From assembly GCA_932294295.1 (NCBI GenBank), contig OW028574.1, positions 29,520,145 to 29,584,144 of the forward strand: a DNA stretch of 64,000 nucleotides, written 5' to 3'. Made by a program: the position numbers and the translations under genes. Below the pieces are notes generated by a model, which did not search any database, had not been told where the DNA came from, and was given only the letters and a program-made list of their open reading frames with translations. The stretch's first letter is position 1. Every line of letters starts with the position of its first letter. This stretch comes from Alitta virens. Lineage: Eukaryota > Annelida > Polychaeta > Phyllodocida > Nereididae. Of the stretch, positions 1-11,900 are shown one piece after another.

Positions 1-330
1 CCGCCATTACGCTAAAAGCTACATCTCCGCAGGCCAGTCAAGTTCATTAGATATTGGATATTGGAGATTCGTGGAATCAACGAACAGTAAAGTTCATTTG
101 ACATTGGAGATTCGTTGAATATTCAACGAACAGTAAAGTTCATTGAATATCTAATGGTTGAAGATTCGCCAGGGGGAGCAAAGGAGAAGAGATCGGTGTC
201 TGGGGGAGAGAGTCACCGCGGCCCCCCAATGGCCAAACAATCATCCCCCTGCCCCCCTTGACCGAATATCAAATGAATATCTAATGGTTGAAGATTTGCC
301 AGGGGGGGCAAGGGAGAAGGGGTCGGTGCC
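1..330. repeat. Imperfect direct repeats at window start
   Basis: A stretch of about 55 bases beginning gaatatctaatggttgaag occurs at about 144-199 and again at about 272-326 with a few substitutions. Each copy ends in a G-rich run with 'gtcggtg'. Shorter copies of 'cagtaaagttcatt' lie upstream of the first. No coding frame is convincing. This is probably part of an unclassified dispersed repeat. Confidence 0.6.
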
Positions 331-1497
331 TTTTTAACACTTCCAAGTCACAGTAATTCATCTTCATCCATGTTATTTCACCTATTTATTACAATGTCGG
401 TCTTGGACTGCAGTTTGGGGAGACCAGACAGCTGATTTCTATCAGAATGACCCAGGAACTATATGTGGTAAATTCGCTCATGGCCGATCGAGTGATGGCA
501 AGGATGAAAGTGCACCCCGCCTTGCACTCCCCCTTGTTAGCAAGTTGAGGCACTACCACCATGGCATCATATTTTGGCTGATATCATACAATCAATACTT
601 ATTCATTCCGAATTTGAAATTGGGCTTGGGCAGTTGTTGTTACCAATGTTTTAACTTCTAAGGTCATTATGTAATGGATATAGAGGTTTGGTTACCTAGT
701 GCAACAGGAGAAAATAGTTTTTGAACAATGGTGAATGAGACAGGTTTCTCAAGAGTTTGACAAACTTTGACAACAGGGAGCCTGATTCAGCAAACTACTT
801 GCTGTCTAGACGACCAATAAAATTTGGCAATGTTCAACAATGCATCTGTTTATCAATATGGCAGCAATACCTTTGTCTTAGCAATGCTTCTAAAGAAATA
901 ATTTATTTATTTATTTATGGGCAATCAATTGATTCCCTAAAGTTTCACTTTTCCAACCAATATTTTTTACACAGATATAGTTTGTTCTCTCTGAATGACG
1001 ACAGGAAGTATTGTCGATGTCAGCTGAATAAAATGCGCGATATCACTGTTGCTGGGAAATGTATGCATCTGACATCAATAACAATACCTGAAATGGAGTA
1101 TATGAACCCAAACACCTAGGTATAGATCCAAAGAAGGTGTTTCTATCATAACTTAGAGTGGTGATACTTGTGATTTCAGCCAGACATGATATTTACATGT
1201 AAGTAATACATAATATCTCTGTTACTGCTATAATTGAGACCAATTACAATGTCAGAAATGGATAATTTGACCCCAAAATCCATGGTATAGACCCAAATGT
1301 GTGTTTCTAGGGTAATTTAGAGAGAAAATATTGGCGATTTTGACATCTTGAATTATGCAAAATGCTTAAGGGTGCCAGGTGGGCATCTGGCAGATTCTTA
1401 ATCTACACATTCTTAGCTTTCAAATGACACCAAGATCAAAACTATGGACAACATTTGAAGGTACCCCCTATAATTTGGGTTTGGCTGCCGGACTACA
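331..1497. other. No gene seen; AT-rich spacer
   Basis: Only short open frames occur here, and none has recognisable motifs or splice-site support. Two related blocks, near 1090-1170 and 1255-1330, share phrases such as 'tatagaYccaaa' and 'gtgtttcta', which suggests an old local duplication. Confidence 0.5.
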
Positions 1498-1644
1498 ATG
1501 AATATTCAATCATTGACACTTAAAAAAGAAGCTGGCACTCAAACTTCTGTTGAAAATGGTGATTGTGTTTTTGATAATTTTTGTACAGAAGTACCAGAAA
1601 TTAGATGTTCACCTAGGAAAGCAAAGAAAAGGATTCTCGAACCA
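1498..1644 (+). CDS. Possible exon of an unknown gene (weak)
   Basis: An ATG opens a 49-codon frame that runs to a strong donor-like sequence (A|GTAAGT at 1645). The frame itself stays open to 1695. The peptide is Lys/Ser-rich with the phrases KKEAGTQTSVENGD and SPRKAKKRILEP. Such short basic stretches occur next to DNA-binding domains in some transposase-derived proteins. No second exon could be matched, so this may be chance or a relic. I do not recognise a family. Confidence 0.2.
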
Positions 1645-1937
1645 GTAAGTCCATCATCAACCAAAAACAAGAAAGAACAATTTAAAAAAAAGTAATCAGG
1701 GTAACTTTGTTAATCACAAAGAGTGACATAGAAAGAACGCAATGTTGTTTAGTTGAGTTGTGGTTTGACACTGTACTAGAAAATTAATCCAGATAAACAT
1801 TAGATTTACCTTCATTAAATATTTCCCGGTTTTCTATTTACATAGTAGCAAGCATCTCATGTACTCTCTGGCTCTCCAAGGAAAGATAAAACATCAAACA
1901 CAGGATACACTGGCTTTATGCTAAACATAGCAAATTT

Positions 1938-2145
1938 GGTTGGTTTTTTGCATGTTTCTGATGGGAAACAGCATAAATACACAGTGGCTGTTCAAGAGAA
2001 GTTGGTTACAATCGACATCAGAACAAAGAGGTTGTCCTGCCCTTAGAGCACATTTTGCATGTTTTCTTATTGGAAGCAGCATAGATGCACAGTGGCGGTC
2101 CAAGAGAAGTTGATAAAAATCAACATCAGGACACACTGACTGACG
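1938..2145. repeat. Tandem duplication, about 105-bp unit
   Basis: Two adjacent imperfect copies (about 1938-2035 and 2042-2145) share 'tttttgcatgttt', 'aaacagcataaatacacagt' / 'agcagcatagatgcacagt' and 'caagagaagttg'. The open frame on the minus strand across them only mirrors the duplication and is not taken as a gene. Confidence 0.6.
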
Positions 2146-2199
2146 TTCTGTCCTTGTATTAGAAAACAAAATTAACACAGACTGGCTGTTCTACACAAC

Positions 2200-3050
2200 A
2201 GAGAGTGCTGGCCAACCAAAGTAAGCTGGGTGCCCACATTCCAGCCAAACTTGATATTTGAATCAGCATTGAGACACACTGGCTGTCTGATGGTAGTTTA
2301 TGGATGGATGTATCATTTCATTTACATTTTAATCAATTCATCATTCTCATTCACTCAGTTTACACTTATATACATACACATGCACATATCATAAAGTCAC
2401 ATATCAAAAATACATAATATTCATACATATGCACTACATATGGAATTGAATGGAGGCTGATACCCAAATGGTATATTTGCCCTCAGGTTATGGAGATAAA
2501 GATAAATTATTGTCTAGAATATTATATCATATGGTAGAATAAATTATATAATATAAATAAATAAATACACAAATAAGAAAATAAAACAGTATGGTAAAAA
2601 GAAAGGAAAAATGATATAAATATATACACATTTTTTTAAGCACTCCCTTCTTCAATCATATGTACATAACCATGAATTGGGTAATAATTAATATCAAATT
2701 TTAAGTGCAAAAAATATTTGTAAAGATTAAATCATGATTATAATCATTATAATGCACACTTGAAATATGCAGAAATCAGAATTCCATTTTATTGTTAAGT
2801 AAATATAACTTAAGCCTTTTTTTAATAAAGTATGAAGGCTGCATCTTCTGTCTAGTAGCTTATCAAAAGCATAGTAAAATTTCACAAATATTTCCTCTTT
2901 TTGTGTGTGAAAATGTCGTAGTACACATAGGAATTTGAAGTTGGTGTTGAATAGTTACTTTAGTCGGCTTTATATTCATACATGAATATCAGAACTGAAT
3001 AAACATGCAATTTCTGGATGTGCAATATTTTAGATTGTAAGAACAACTAT
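2200..3050. other. No gene seen; AT-rich spacer
   Basis: Very AT-rich DNA with short A and T runs and no coding, RNA or terminal-repeat signal that I can support. Confidence 0.5.
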
Positions 3051-3054
3051 TTAG

Positions 3055-3510
3055 AAGGCCCCATTAAACCCATATGGGACTCCCATTTGGGAATTGCAGG
3101 ACTTGGAGGAGTTATAGGAAATGCTGGAATTAGATAGGCCTTGGAGGACCTCATGGGACCCATATGGAGATAGTGGAGTTAGTGGAGTTATTAAGGAGGA
3201 TAGGAATTGCAGAACATTATGTGGCTTATTGGGAATTGCATGCTATCATAGGGACTGATGGGATTTACAGCAATAAAGTAGGACTTTACAGAATTATTCA
3301 GGACATGACATAAGGGACTTATGGGACTTAGCAGGGGCTTATTGGGAGTTGTGGGACACCACAGGGAAATATGAGACTTGCGGGAATTACATAGGATTTG
3401 GTGGGACTTGTTCAGGATGTAAGGGAAATGCAGAATGCTACAGGACGTAGAAGGAGTTATTGGGAATTGCCGGACTTGTGGGATTTACGGGAATTATGCA
3501 GAATTGTTCA
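3055..3510. repeat. Cryptic GGGACTT/GGGAATT repeat tract
   Basis: About 450 bases are built from variants of 'gggactt', 'gggaatt', 'ggaattgcagg' and 'ttatggga', spaced irregularly at about 10-25 bases, with strong purine bias on the plus strand. This looks like a decayed minisatellite. The 80-aa open frame starting at 3398 is a by-product of it. Confidence 0.6.
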
Positions 3511-3999
3511 CCATCATCTATACTATTATATAATTTTCCTAAGCATGATATTGTTTTACGCAACCCCCACGAAACCACAGACTGTAGCCTTGATCACTAA
3601 AACTTTCATTTGGGCACCTCAGCTGATGAAGCGTCCTTAGCTCATTCTGTACTTAAAAAATTTGGCTGGAACACATACAATTGTGAGTCGCACAAAATAC
3701 TTTTGTCGAAGGTATTGTAGTTACTTTGGGCAAAAGGTGTCCATCAGCTGGGCAAGCGGGACTGATGGGCTGGCAGCACACTTTGTTCTGGAACATAACA
3801 CCAACACTGTTGCATGCACATTGATATATATAGTCTCATTGACATGTCTAAGCTATGTTTTATGAAATTTATAATTTTTTTTTCTGAAGCAGAACAGTGA
3901 CGCTACTGCACCTACATGATTGCAACTTTGTCATAATATGTCAAAAATTATGGTAATGGTGAAAAAACATGAAAATTTCATAATTTTCTTAACATACAC

Positions 4000-4535
4000 A
4001 TCTCAACTAATATCATACCTATATACATAATGTCCATGAGATTTGGCCATAATTTGTCTAAATCATAGTGCTTTCACTTTCTAAACTTCTTGTTGACATA
4101 ATACCTTTTTTTTTCATAATAATGGACAATATGAAAAAAATTGCTTAAAATTGTGTCGTTTGACACGTTCCCTAAACCGTGGCACTCTATGTTTAGAAGT
4201 GAATATATGTATATTTTTTAAATTTGATAACCATATGGACATATTATTTATATTTAGGACATATGGTGAGGGGAAAAATGGGGTAAATTCCTATTATTCC
4301 ACACCTCTCCATCTCAACTACTATTATGCCTAAATACAAAAAGTATAGGTTTTAAAATGTCTAAATCATAGTACTTTTACTTTCAAAAGTGTATCCTTAC
4401 TTTAATGTCATACTGTTCATTATAATGGAAAATGTGCAAAAATGCTAAAACTGTTGTTTGCTACATTCCCTAAACCATGACTGTATGTTAACAATGACAT
4501 TCATATTATTGTAACGATAAAGTGTATATATTTTG
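4000..4535. repeat. Imperfect tandem duplication, about 300-bp period
   Basis: Block 4000-4240 is repeated at about 4305-4535. Shared phrases include 'tgtctaaatcatagt', 'ataatggaMaat' and 'ttccctaaaccRtg' in the same order. The copies are well diverged. Neither contains a coding frame. Confidence 0.6.
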
Positions 4536-5127
4536 AAAAGCCACCTGTCATGCTATTTAAGACATCATATTTTATGAAAGAAATAAAAACCACCTTAATA
4601 ATTTTATATAATTATAAGGAAATAATGATAACTTGCCCTTTCGCCTATTATTTAATAAATAACGTTTAAAAGCACTACACTAATTATTAATTATTGTCTA
4701 TGCAACGGTAAATTCCAAAATTTTATTGCAATATATTTCTCATTTTGGGCTTTTACCATAAATAAGTTCACAGTTTTACTGTCAAATTTCACACTTAGGC
4801 CAGTATCAATAATTTAATTCTCTCAAATTTGCCGAGGGTATGCTGCTGCAGCAGCTTAGGTTTCTAAAATGTCTTTCGACAAAAAAAAACACAAATTTTT
4901 CAGGTCAATACCCTTAGGCTTTTGGAAAACAAAAACTCATAATATACACTTGGAAATACAATTCAATCAAATCACTTAAAAAAAAGGATAAAGTTTAAAC
5001 TCCCGGTCCTTCAAATAAAACAAAGAAACCTTTTGGCACAGCAATCTGCGATCAGACTTAACTGTCTCAGTGGTGACAATGTGTAGTGCAGAAGCTGTGG
5101 ATCTTATAGGTCTAGAGATACCAGAAG

Positions 5128-5300
5128 TTTACCGGTCAAATTATTTTCATAAAGTTATTCTTGAGATTTTTTGTTGCCATTTCAATTGAGGTCATTTCAA
5201 TTGAGGTCAAACAACATAAAAAATCTATTGTGTGCATTTTGCATATATATTGACTGTCAACAATTAAGGACAATAGAATGAATAACAATACACTACTATC
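5128..5300. repeat. Dispersed repeat copy 1 (see 7541-7690)
   Basis: Shares an ordered set of phrases with 7541-7690: 'ccagaaNtttac', 'tttcaatYgag', 'aaacaacataaa', 'ctattNtgtgcatt' and 'gacaataRaatgaa'. Both copies face the same way and flank a recombinase relic and a gypsy relic. They could be old terminal repeats, but I cannot show element ends. Confidence 0.45.
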
Positions 5301-5819
5301 CAATAACTGAAGATCAAAATAATTTACTCTATTTCGTCAGACAAAACAGGACCTACACTGTGTAAAACAGTTAGTTTTACATAGCCATCTCCCTTGTTTG
5401 CTCTTAATCGGACTGAACTAATTCCTAAACAGATTAGTCCCTCTCTTTGTTAGAGGGGAACCCCTGCCTGGTATATATAGACCTCCTCAATCCTACATAG
5501 TCACTTTTTCCCAGCATTCCTGTTCTTCTGGACTGGACTAGGGGAATGTTTAAGTACCTAATTTTCCTAACACAGAGCAATGCACTATGCCTTTGTTTTT
5601 TTTATTCCCATGGTGTCGCTAGGCTCTGTGCTGGGCTTTGCTCATGGCATTGTATGTTACTGTTTTGTTCCAATGCGGTTAGTGTCTCCATTTCCAAACT
5701 CTCTGGCGGTGGACAAACTGACCATGGCATGGGAGGGGTGGCGTGCCTAAATATTTCCCCCATTTACTCATCCCGGAAGTCCTGCACAAATTCGCCCTGT
5801 CCAGCATAACCGGCCTGTT

Positions 5820-6530
5820 TACCACCTGAGGTCCAGGTGGCTGAACCTTCACGCCTGGCCATTGTCAGGCAGCACTTCAGAGAGGAGGGCCTTTTAGATC
5901 GAGCTTCGTTGCTGGCAACCGGCCACCGGCAACCTCCGGTCAAGCTCCATAGGCCTCTACTATTCACACTGGCTTGACTGGTGCAGGGGTCACCCATTGG
6001 ATTCCCAGGATCACTCGATAGTGACTCTTGTTGACATTTTGGTACATTTTTATGATGACAGGCATTTTGCCCCTTCAACCATTGCCTCGTACTGTTCATC
6101 CTTGGCTGGTGTGCAGGGCTACGCACCGTGGTGGGGTTTTTGCCTAAAGTTGCAGTTCCAGGACACAATATTGCCCCTTTCTTTGTGCCTTCTCTCGTCT
6201 CGTCTGCCGAGACCCAGAAACGAGATGACAGGTTCTGCCCAGTTGCCTGGGTGCGTCGGTACTTACAGGCATCGATGATGTTCAGGAAGGTCACCACCTC
6301 TTCCTGAAGATTTAGGGTAACTGCCTTTTCATGCTCAATCGGAGTTGCAGTGGATTGTCCAATGCATCTGATCGGCCCACAACACTGACATACCCCCAGT
6401 GCATGCTCATGAAGTATGCCGCATGGCTGCGTCTTGAGCATATTAGGCTGACAATCACTCCCTCGAGGAGATTCTTATGGCAGGGTGATGGGCCAATTCC
6501 AACACCTTTACCAGGTTTTACCTAGCTCAC
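5820..6530 (+). pseudogene. Tyrosine-recombinase fragment (DIRS/Ngaro/Crypton-like), decayed
   Basis: In shifting plus-strand frames the region reads like the N-terminal core-binding part of a retroelement tyrosine recombinase: a VRQHFREEG segment near 5860, HWLDWCRGHPLD near 5965-6000, then DILVHFYDDRHFAPSTIASY and a following SSLAGVQGY near 6030-6120. The 'F..G.APSTIA.Y.S.L' pattern is typical of YR retrotransposon recombinases (family knowledge). Several frameshifts and stops break it, and the catalytic R-H-R-Y part was not identified. The 225-aa open frame on the opposite strand is its shadow. Confidence 0.55.
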
Positions 6531-6849
6531 CTCCACCCACAGCCTGATGTTTTCTTTTCCAGCTGACACCTGTCTTGGGCCGACAGATTCCAGTCGTTTA
6601 GGGCCTGGGGTTCTCTAGTTGATTCTAGGGTCCTCCCCACTTCTGTGTTGGGATTCTGGCTTTGTGAAACTCACTGCTTTCCACAGTGCAGGTCCTGTTA
6701 CGTCTTACGAAATAGAGTGAAACCCCCATCCCTTTTTGGGGAAGGGGTTTTACTGTATTCTCTAGCATGTCACACCTCCGAGGTAAAAATTTGACCCAAA
6801 ACGAAATTTTGCGACAAATTTTTAACACCATAAGTAATAAGCAATATAT

Positions 6850-7510
6850 TATCTTTACCTAAATCTGAACTTCAAGCAACAGTTTCTCAATCGTCTGTTC
6901 TTATTCTTCATCTTACTCAAAACCCGATGGGTGGTGATCATTATGTGCAGTGAGGGGTTTCTGACCTGCATAAATGTAAACTTCATGTCTTAGACCAAAA
7001 TCAAAACCAGAAGCTCCTTCTTATTAGTTAAATAATTATTTTGATTTTGAATAAACTTTTCCGAAAGGTATGCAATAGGATATTCAACATCATCCCCATA
7101 ATCTTACTTCAACTGCACAGCACCAGCTGTATCATCACTAGCATCCACAGCTTTGAAAATGGCCCGCTGAAATCTGGTGACCTGAGCACAGGGAAGTGAC
7201 ACTACTTTGTCTTTAATTTGTCAAATGCCTTTTGGCAGGGCTCATCCAAAACAAACTTCTCGGTTTTTCATGTATGATTTGGAAGAGATAAAGTAAAGGT
7301 CTTGTAGAACCTTCGGTAGTATCCTACCATACCCAAAAGTTGCTTCAAAGCTTGCCTGTAGGAACAGGAAAATATAATCTGAATCATTGCATCTACTCGG
7401 GCCACTTTCTCTTGGCCAATGACATAACCCAAATATGTCCCACTTGCTTGGCCAAACGATGGCTTGATTGACTCAACTTGACTGTTAAGTTGACCTCAGA
7501 CAACCATCCA
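6850..7510 (-). pseudogene. Ty3/Gypsy pol relic (RT end and RNase H)
   Basis: Read on the minus strand with frameshifts, the order matches gypsy pol: GYVIGQEKVA near 7430, then LLGMVGYYRRFYKTF near 7330, CQKAFDKLK near 7220, VDASDDTAGAVQL near 7120, EYPIAYLSEKF near 7060 and NYLTNKKELL near 7025. These correspond to the RT thumb/connection and the first RNase H motifs of Metaviridae pol. Stops interrupt it repeatedly. Gag, protease and integrase are not visible next to it. It is unrelated in sequence to the intact element at 24862-34743. Confidence 0.7.
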
Positions 7511-7540
7511 TTCTAGGGGTTGACACCAGAATTTTACAGA

Positions 7541-7690
7541 GTTATTTTCTTGAAGTTATGCATTTCAATCGAGATTAAACAACATAAACAAGCTATTTTG
7601 TGCATTGTAAAAGCAGTTATGTAATATTACATTGATTGTGAACTATCAACTATTAACGACAATAAAATGAACTACAATACTAATATATAC
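7541..7690. repeat. Dispersed repeat copy 2 (see 5128-5300)
   Basis: Second, diverged copy of the block at 5128-5300, in the same orientation. It lies directly beyond the upstream end of the gypsy pol relic. Confidence 0.45.
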
Positions 7691-7699
7691 AATGGTTAC

Positions 7700-8520
7700 A
7701 TCACATTTGTGTACAAGTTAAATATTAATTAACAACTAAGGATCCAAAAGATATGTTATGCACTATTATTTTCATTCCAACCTGCTACAGTAGTATTGAT
7801 ATTAATATTATGGTACTTGTAAGGAATTATTTGCCCACAAAGACAGTTAAAAAATATTTAAATTTAGTAAGCACTTAAAAGACCCTAGTTTAAAAACAAT
7901 ATATAACAGAAAAGCATGCCATGCCTTGCCATGGTAACTTGGCCGACCATATAGGGAAACTATGTACTGAATGGTGACAACAATAGTTAAATAGATAAAT
8001 AATGTAATGATCGAAGTAACTCAAAATGCATTGCACACAGCTGTTAGAAATACATCTGATCCCCTTATCTCAGTTACCATTTGTCCAATCATCACCAAAT
8101 GTCTTACTGAACGGATTAGACATAGAAGTATAAATCACTGTTTTCAACATGCATTTATGCAACAAATTGTTGCATGAAATATAAAACATCAGGAAAATTA
8201 CCACTATTTCACATGTGGCCTTGACATTTGACCTTATTTACCTTGCAGGGAAACTTGACATAATAGTTTAAAGAACATTAAACCATTGCAATAAATTTGT
8301 TAAAAAATTTAACCTTGAAATAAAATCAAGATATGAATTTACAACATTTTAAACCTGACCTTTGGCCCAAGTTCACTCATATTGCACAACTTTATTGCTC
8401 TACCCTGAAACTATATACAGTTGTACTTCTGCTAAAATTAATCCATTCAATCAAAAGTTGTCAATGTTTTCAGTGTAATATGGAATTTTTTAAGTGCCAT
8501 ATTTCCCTTTCACACATCAA
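7700..8520. other. No gene seen
   Basis: AT-rich sequence without a supported frame, RNA gene or terminal repeat. Confidence 0.45.
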
Positions 8521-8531
8521 CACCATGGTCT

Positions 8532-8550
8532 AGTGTGTGTGTGTGTGTGT
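8532..8550. repeat. (GT)n microsatellite
   Basis: Uninterrupted GT dinucleotide run of about nine units. Confidence 0.9.
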
Positions 8551-8614
8551 GGTAGTTGTGGTTCTTTACATTTTGGATCATGATTGGTTTCTCAGTAAAA
8601 GCCCAGACAACATG

Positions 8615-8830
8615 CAGACATTGGGCAAAAGTTGGAAGACAACATTGGGCCAATGTCATTTTGTACAATGGTGAGGCGTTGGCCCAACATCTTTGCCAAA
8701 CGGCAATGTTGGTATCACATGCTGCCCAACATTGTTGGTATAACATGTGCATACAGTGGCAATGTTGGGCACAGCATGGTACCAATGTTGGTGTCTGATG
8801 TTGGGCCAACCCCTCGCCAACTGCAGTACC
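8615..8830. repeat. CAATGTTGGGCCA repeat in both orientations
   Basis: 'caatgttggg', 'acattgggcca' and 'ttgggccaac' recur about ten times in both orientations within about 215 bases, giving strong potential to fold on itself. Overlapping short open frames exist in four frames only because the repeat lacks stop codons. It is probably a foldback or MITE core. Confidence 0.6.
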
Positions 8831-8869
8831 CATGGGTCCGGTCATATCCTGGAATTGTGCATTGTCCCC

Positions 8870-10060
8870 AATGACACTGGCCTTGTGGTAACAGAACCAT
8901 TGTCAGACTACTTCTTGTCAGATCATACCTTCATAAGTTTCAAGGTAGATGTTCCCCATCCTCCTCGTCAGAAAGTGATGACTCAGTTTCGTCATGTAGC
9001 CAAAATGGACAAAATGCATTTCGATATGATCTTCAAGCAACTTCCAACACACTATTGGATATGCAAGGTGCAAATTTAGCTAAACAATATAACCTTAAAC
9101 TTTCTGAAATTTTGAAAAAACATGCACCTCTTATAACCAAAATTATCATTCCTAGGCCAAAAGTAGCATGATTTACTAATGAGGCAAGAATATTAAGAGC
9201 TAAAGTACGGAAAAGAGAAAAGATTTGGAGAAAGAGTAGTTCATCATTTGCCTTTGATGATCTGAAGTTGGCAGGTAGAAAAAGATTGGTCTTCCGTTAG
9301 CTTTAAAAAACTATAGGCCTGTAAGCAACCTGTCTTTCCTCTCTAAGATTGTTGAAAAAGGTGGCATCAAACAAATAAATCATCACATGGATAAAAACAA
9401 TCTCCACTCAGTTCATCAGAGTTCTTACAAAGCTAACTTCAGCACTGAAACACCATTGTGCTTCTTAATGAATAATCTTTTGTGAGCCATGGAAAAGGGG
9501 AAGTATCTATCATGGTAGCATTAGACTTGAGTGCTGCATTTGCATTGGTCAAGACTTGGGTGGCTATGCAGACGCCCACTATATCAAAGACAGTTTTGTC
9601 TCATCTGCACTGCATTCAGAAAATCACCGTGTGCAGCGAATTGAGAAGTCCATCGGAAATATCATTAACTGGATGTCTGCCAACTATCTTAAGATAAACC
9701 CAGAAAAGACAGAGATTACTATAATTGGCAGTCACCAATTACTGTCAAAAATGTAAACAAGGCATCTCAGTATTGGTCAATAGCAGGTGTCTGTAAGTGA
9801 TGCCATCAAATATCTGGGAGTGTACTTAGATAGTGGATTAACTCTACAAGATCATATTACGGCTAAATGCAGAACTGCCATCTGTAACATCCGCAAGATC
9901 AAGCAGATTAGGATATTCATTGAAACAAAGACAGCAACAACATTAGCATCATCGCTGGTACAAAGTCACTTGGATTACTCCGACAGTGTACTTTGTGGTC
10001 TTCCTGACAATACCATTCACAAATTACAATTGTACCCTCAGCAATGTAAATTTTGGTACC
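8870..10060 (+). pseudogene. CR1/Jockey-like LINE pol relic with internal deletion
   Basis: Plus-strand fragments follow non-LTR retrotransposon order. The end of the AP endonuclease comes first (LSDHTFISFKV near 8915). The RT start follows (NYRPVSNLSFLSKIVEK near 9310), then HQSSYKANFSTETPLCFL near 9415 and VALDLSAAF near 9510. The frame then jumps to the region after the YADD box (YADAHYI near 9565, INWMSANYLKINPEKTEI near 9665), followed by IKYLGVYLDSGLTL...H near 9810. Motif A joins almost directly to the YADD region, so the RT core between them is deleted. Multiple stops and frameshifts make it inactive. Confidence 0.8.
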
Positions 10061-10301
10061 TGTGAGATTGTGGTTATGGGCGCAATTTGGCGGGGGACTG
10101 GTAGTTTCTTCTGAAAGGCGGCACTACGATCCATTGCAAAGCATCGGCCTTTCTCATAACCAATTTGCCGCTCCCCTGAAATCGGGGAAATACTTCTGCC
10201 TGTCGTCTGAACACAAAGTAGTGCGTTTACTAAGCACATTTTGTTTTATTCACGAAGCAACTCACTGCAAAACTGCTGAATAATGTTTCTTTCGCCCAAA
10301 A

Positions 10302-10905
10302 CTAAATCAGCACAACGAAATTGCACAAATTTAAACAAGATTTCCAACCACTTGTAACGGCGTTGTGGCGTCGTTTCAACAATCTTTTTTTTACCGTATC
10401 CCTCTGTTCTTTGCGTGAGGTATTAGAAAGACCGGTGCTACACACCGGACAAGCACCATATAATATATTTTGTCTGCATTTACTATCAGTCTTTGCACCA
10501 ATTCTATGAACACGTTCAAATTTGATGGCTTGTTTATTGGGTACCTTCATTGTCGTGAGCAGAGTGCGAATTTTGTTTTCAGAAATACTCCAGGATTCGA
10601 TTGTGTCTTCACTTACACCATCAAAAAGCAGATTTTCTTGTCTGGACTGGGATTCTAGCTGGAGCAATTTACTTCTCATCTCATCAATTTCACATTTTAA
10701 TGAGGTGTTTTCTAGAGTCAGACTGTTCACTTGGGTATTGGCTTGCTGGGCGGAAATGTGTGCACTTTATACTCTTGTATCTTTCAATTCTGAGGTTATG
10801 TTTAATTACAGTGATAGGATACCAGCGATATCTTCACTTTTGAGAACCAGGGAGTCTCTGGTGCAGGGTAAAATGGCGGGGAAAAAAGTCCTCAAAGTCC
10901 TCAAG
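10302..10905 (-). pseudogene. L1/Tx1-like LINE ORF1 relic
   Basis: Minus-strand reading gives a coiled-coil-like heptad stretch (NSLTLENTSLKCEIDEM, near 10725) that leads into LLQLESQSRQENLLFDGVSE and then IKFERVHRIGAK near 10510. This is the layout of LINE ORF1 proteins: coiled coil, then an RRM-like 'E..SR..NL...GV.E' segment, then the 'HRIG' box. Upstream the same frame carries two stop codons, and the downstream part ends in unrelated residues. It is a pseudogene, oriented opposite to the LINE fragments on both sides. Confidence 0.7.
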
Positions 10906-11462
10906 TGATGTAGGCCTAATCAAATGATCCAATGCTTTATCTTTGTTTTAAAACAGTGAGAACAACTTTCCACAAGCTATTGAATTTGCCCAGCCAACCA
11001 AGAGATTTGACAAACAGAGAGATTATCCCAATATGCAGATTACTGTGTTTTGTAAACATTCATGGTTGGTTGGAGGTATTCAATGACCTATGACAGGTTA
11101 AAATTACAAACAATAGCAATCAATATGACGTGGCAGAATCACTTTGAGAGACAGAAAAACTTGTATTGTTTGTCAATTTGCAACGTCATGATGAGTTATT
11201 GCCAACTCTTGAAAATTTTTAAGCAGAGACCAAGAAGTCGTATTCATTATGGTGCCTAAAAAATATATAGGCTATATATATATAAAGGCTATGGTGTGGT
11301 TAAAAATATTCTAATCTCCATCTCAAATTAGTCCGAAGTGAACAAAGTGAATCTCAAATAGTCGTACCTTCTGTCACAGCAATCTCAAATAGTCGTACCT
11401 TCTGTCACTGATCACAGCACACGTGACAACAGTGATGAAAATGTATTACGAACTTTCAACCT

Positions 11463-11900
11463 GTGTCAAACCTTGGATTTATCTCTAAGATCTTGGAAAA
11501 GATAGTAGCTAACCAACTAACTGCTTATTTAAATGACAACAACCTGACTGAACCATGCCAGTCAGCATACCGGAAAGGGCACAGTACTGAAACTGCACTT
11601 CTGCGTGTCCAAAATGATGTCATCCATGCCCTAGGTGAACAGCAAGCCGTACTACTTGTGTTATTAGATCTATCTGCGGCATTTGACACTGTCAACCACA
11701 CACTGCTAATCACCACCCTTCAACAAATCGGAGTGTGTGGAACTGCCTTGTCGTGGTTCTCATCATATTTGCATCAGCGTCAACAAGTTGTGAAAGTGTC
11801 CACTGAAACATCTAGCCCCCAACATCTGGCTTGCGGAGTGCCCCAGGGCTCGGTCTTGGGGCCCCTGCTGTTTACAATCTACACAGGTTATACACGTGAT
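11463..11900 (+). pseudogene. CR1/Jockey-like LINE reverse transcriptase, 3'-truncated
   Basis: A continuous frame of about 145 codons carries RT motifs in order: LGFISKILEKIVANQL, EPCQSAYRKGHSTETALL, LVLLDLSAAFDTVNHTLL (motif A, with its catalytic Asp) and GVPQGSVLGPLLFTIY (motif B). It breaks off immediately before the YADD box, where unrelated DNA begins, so it cannot be active. The frame itself is intact, which makes it younger than the relic at 8870-10060. The upstream half (endonuclease) is absent. Confidence 0.85.

Noticed and set aside
757..1119. 120-aa plus-strand frame
   Set aside because: No ATG context, motif or splice support. Composition resembles non-coding AT-rich DNA.
5764..6441. 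225-aa open frame on the minus strand
   Set aside because: It is the antisense shadow of the tyrosine-recombinase relic. Its own sequence has no motif and is Cys/Ser/Pro scattered.
8510..9079. Overlapping 60-110-aa frames on both strands
   Set aside because: Produced by the stop-poor CAATGTTGGGCCA repeat. Only the stretch after about 8870 has LINE motifs.
10522..10908. 128-aa open frame on the plus strand
   Set aside because: Shadow of the LINE ORF1 relic, which reads sensibly only on the minus strand.
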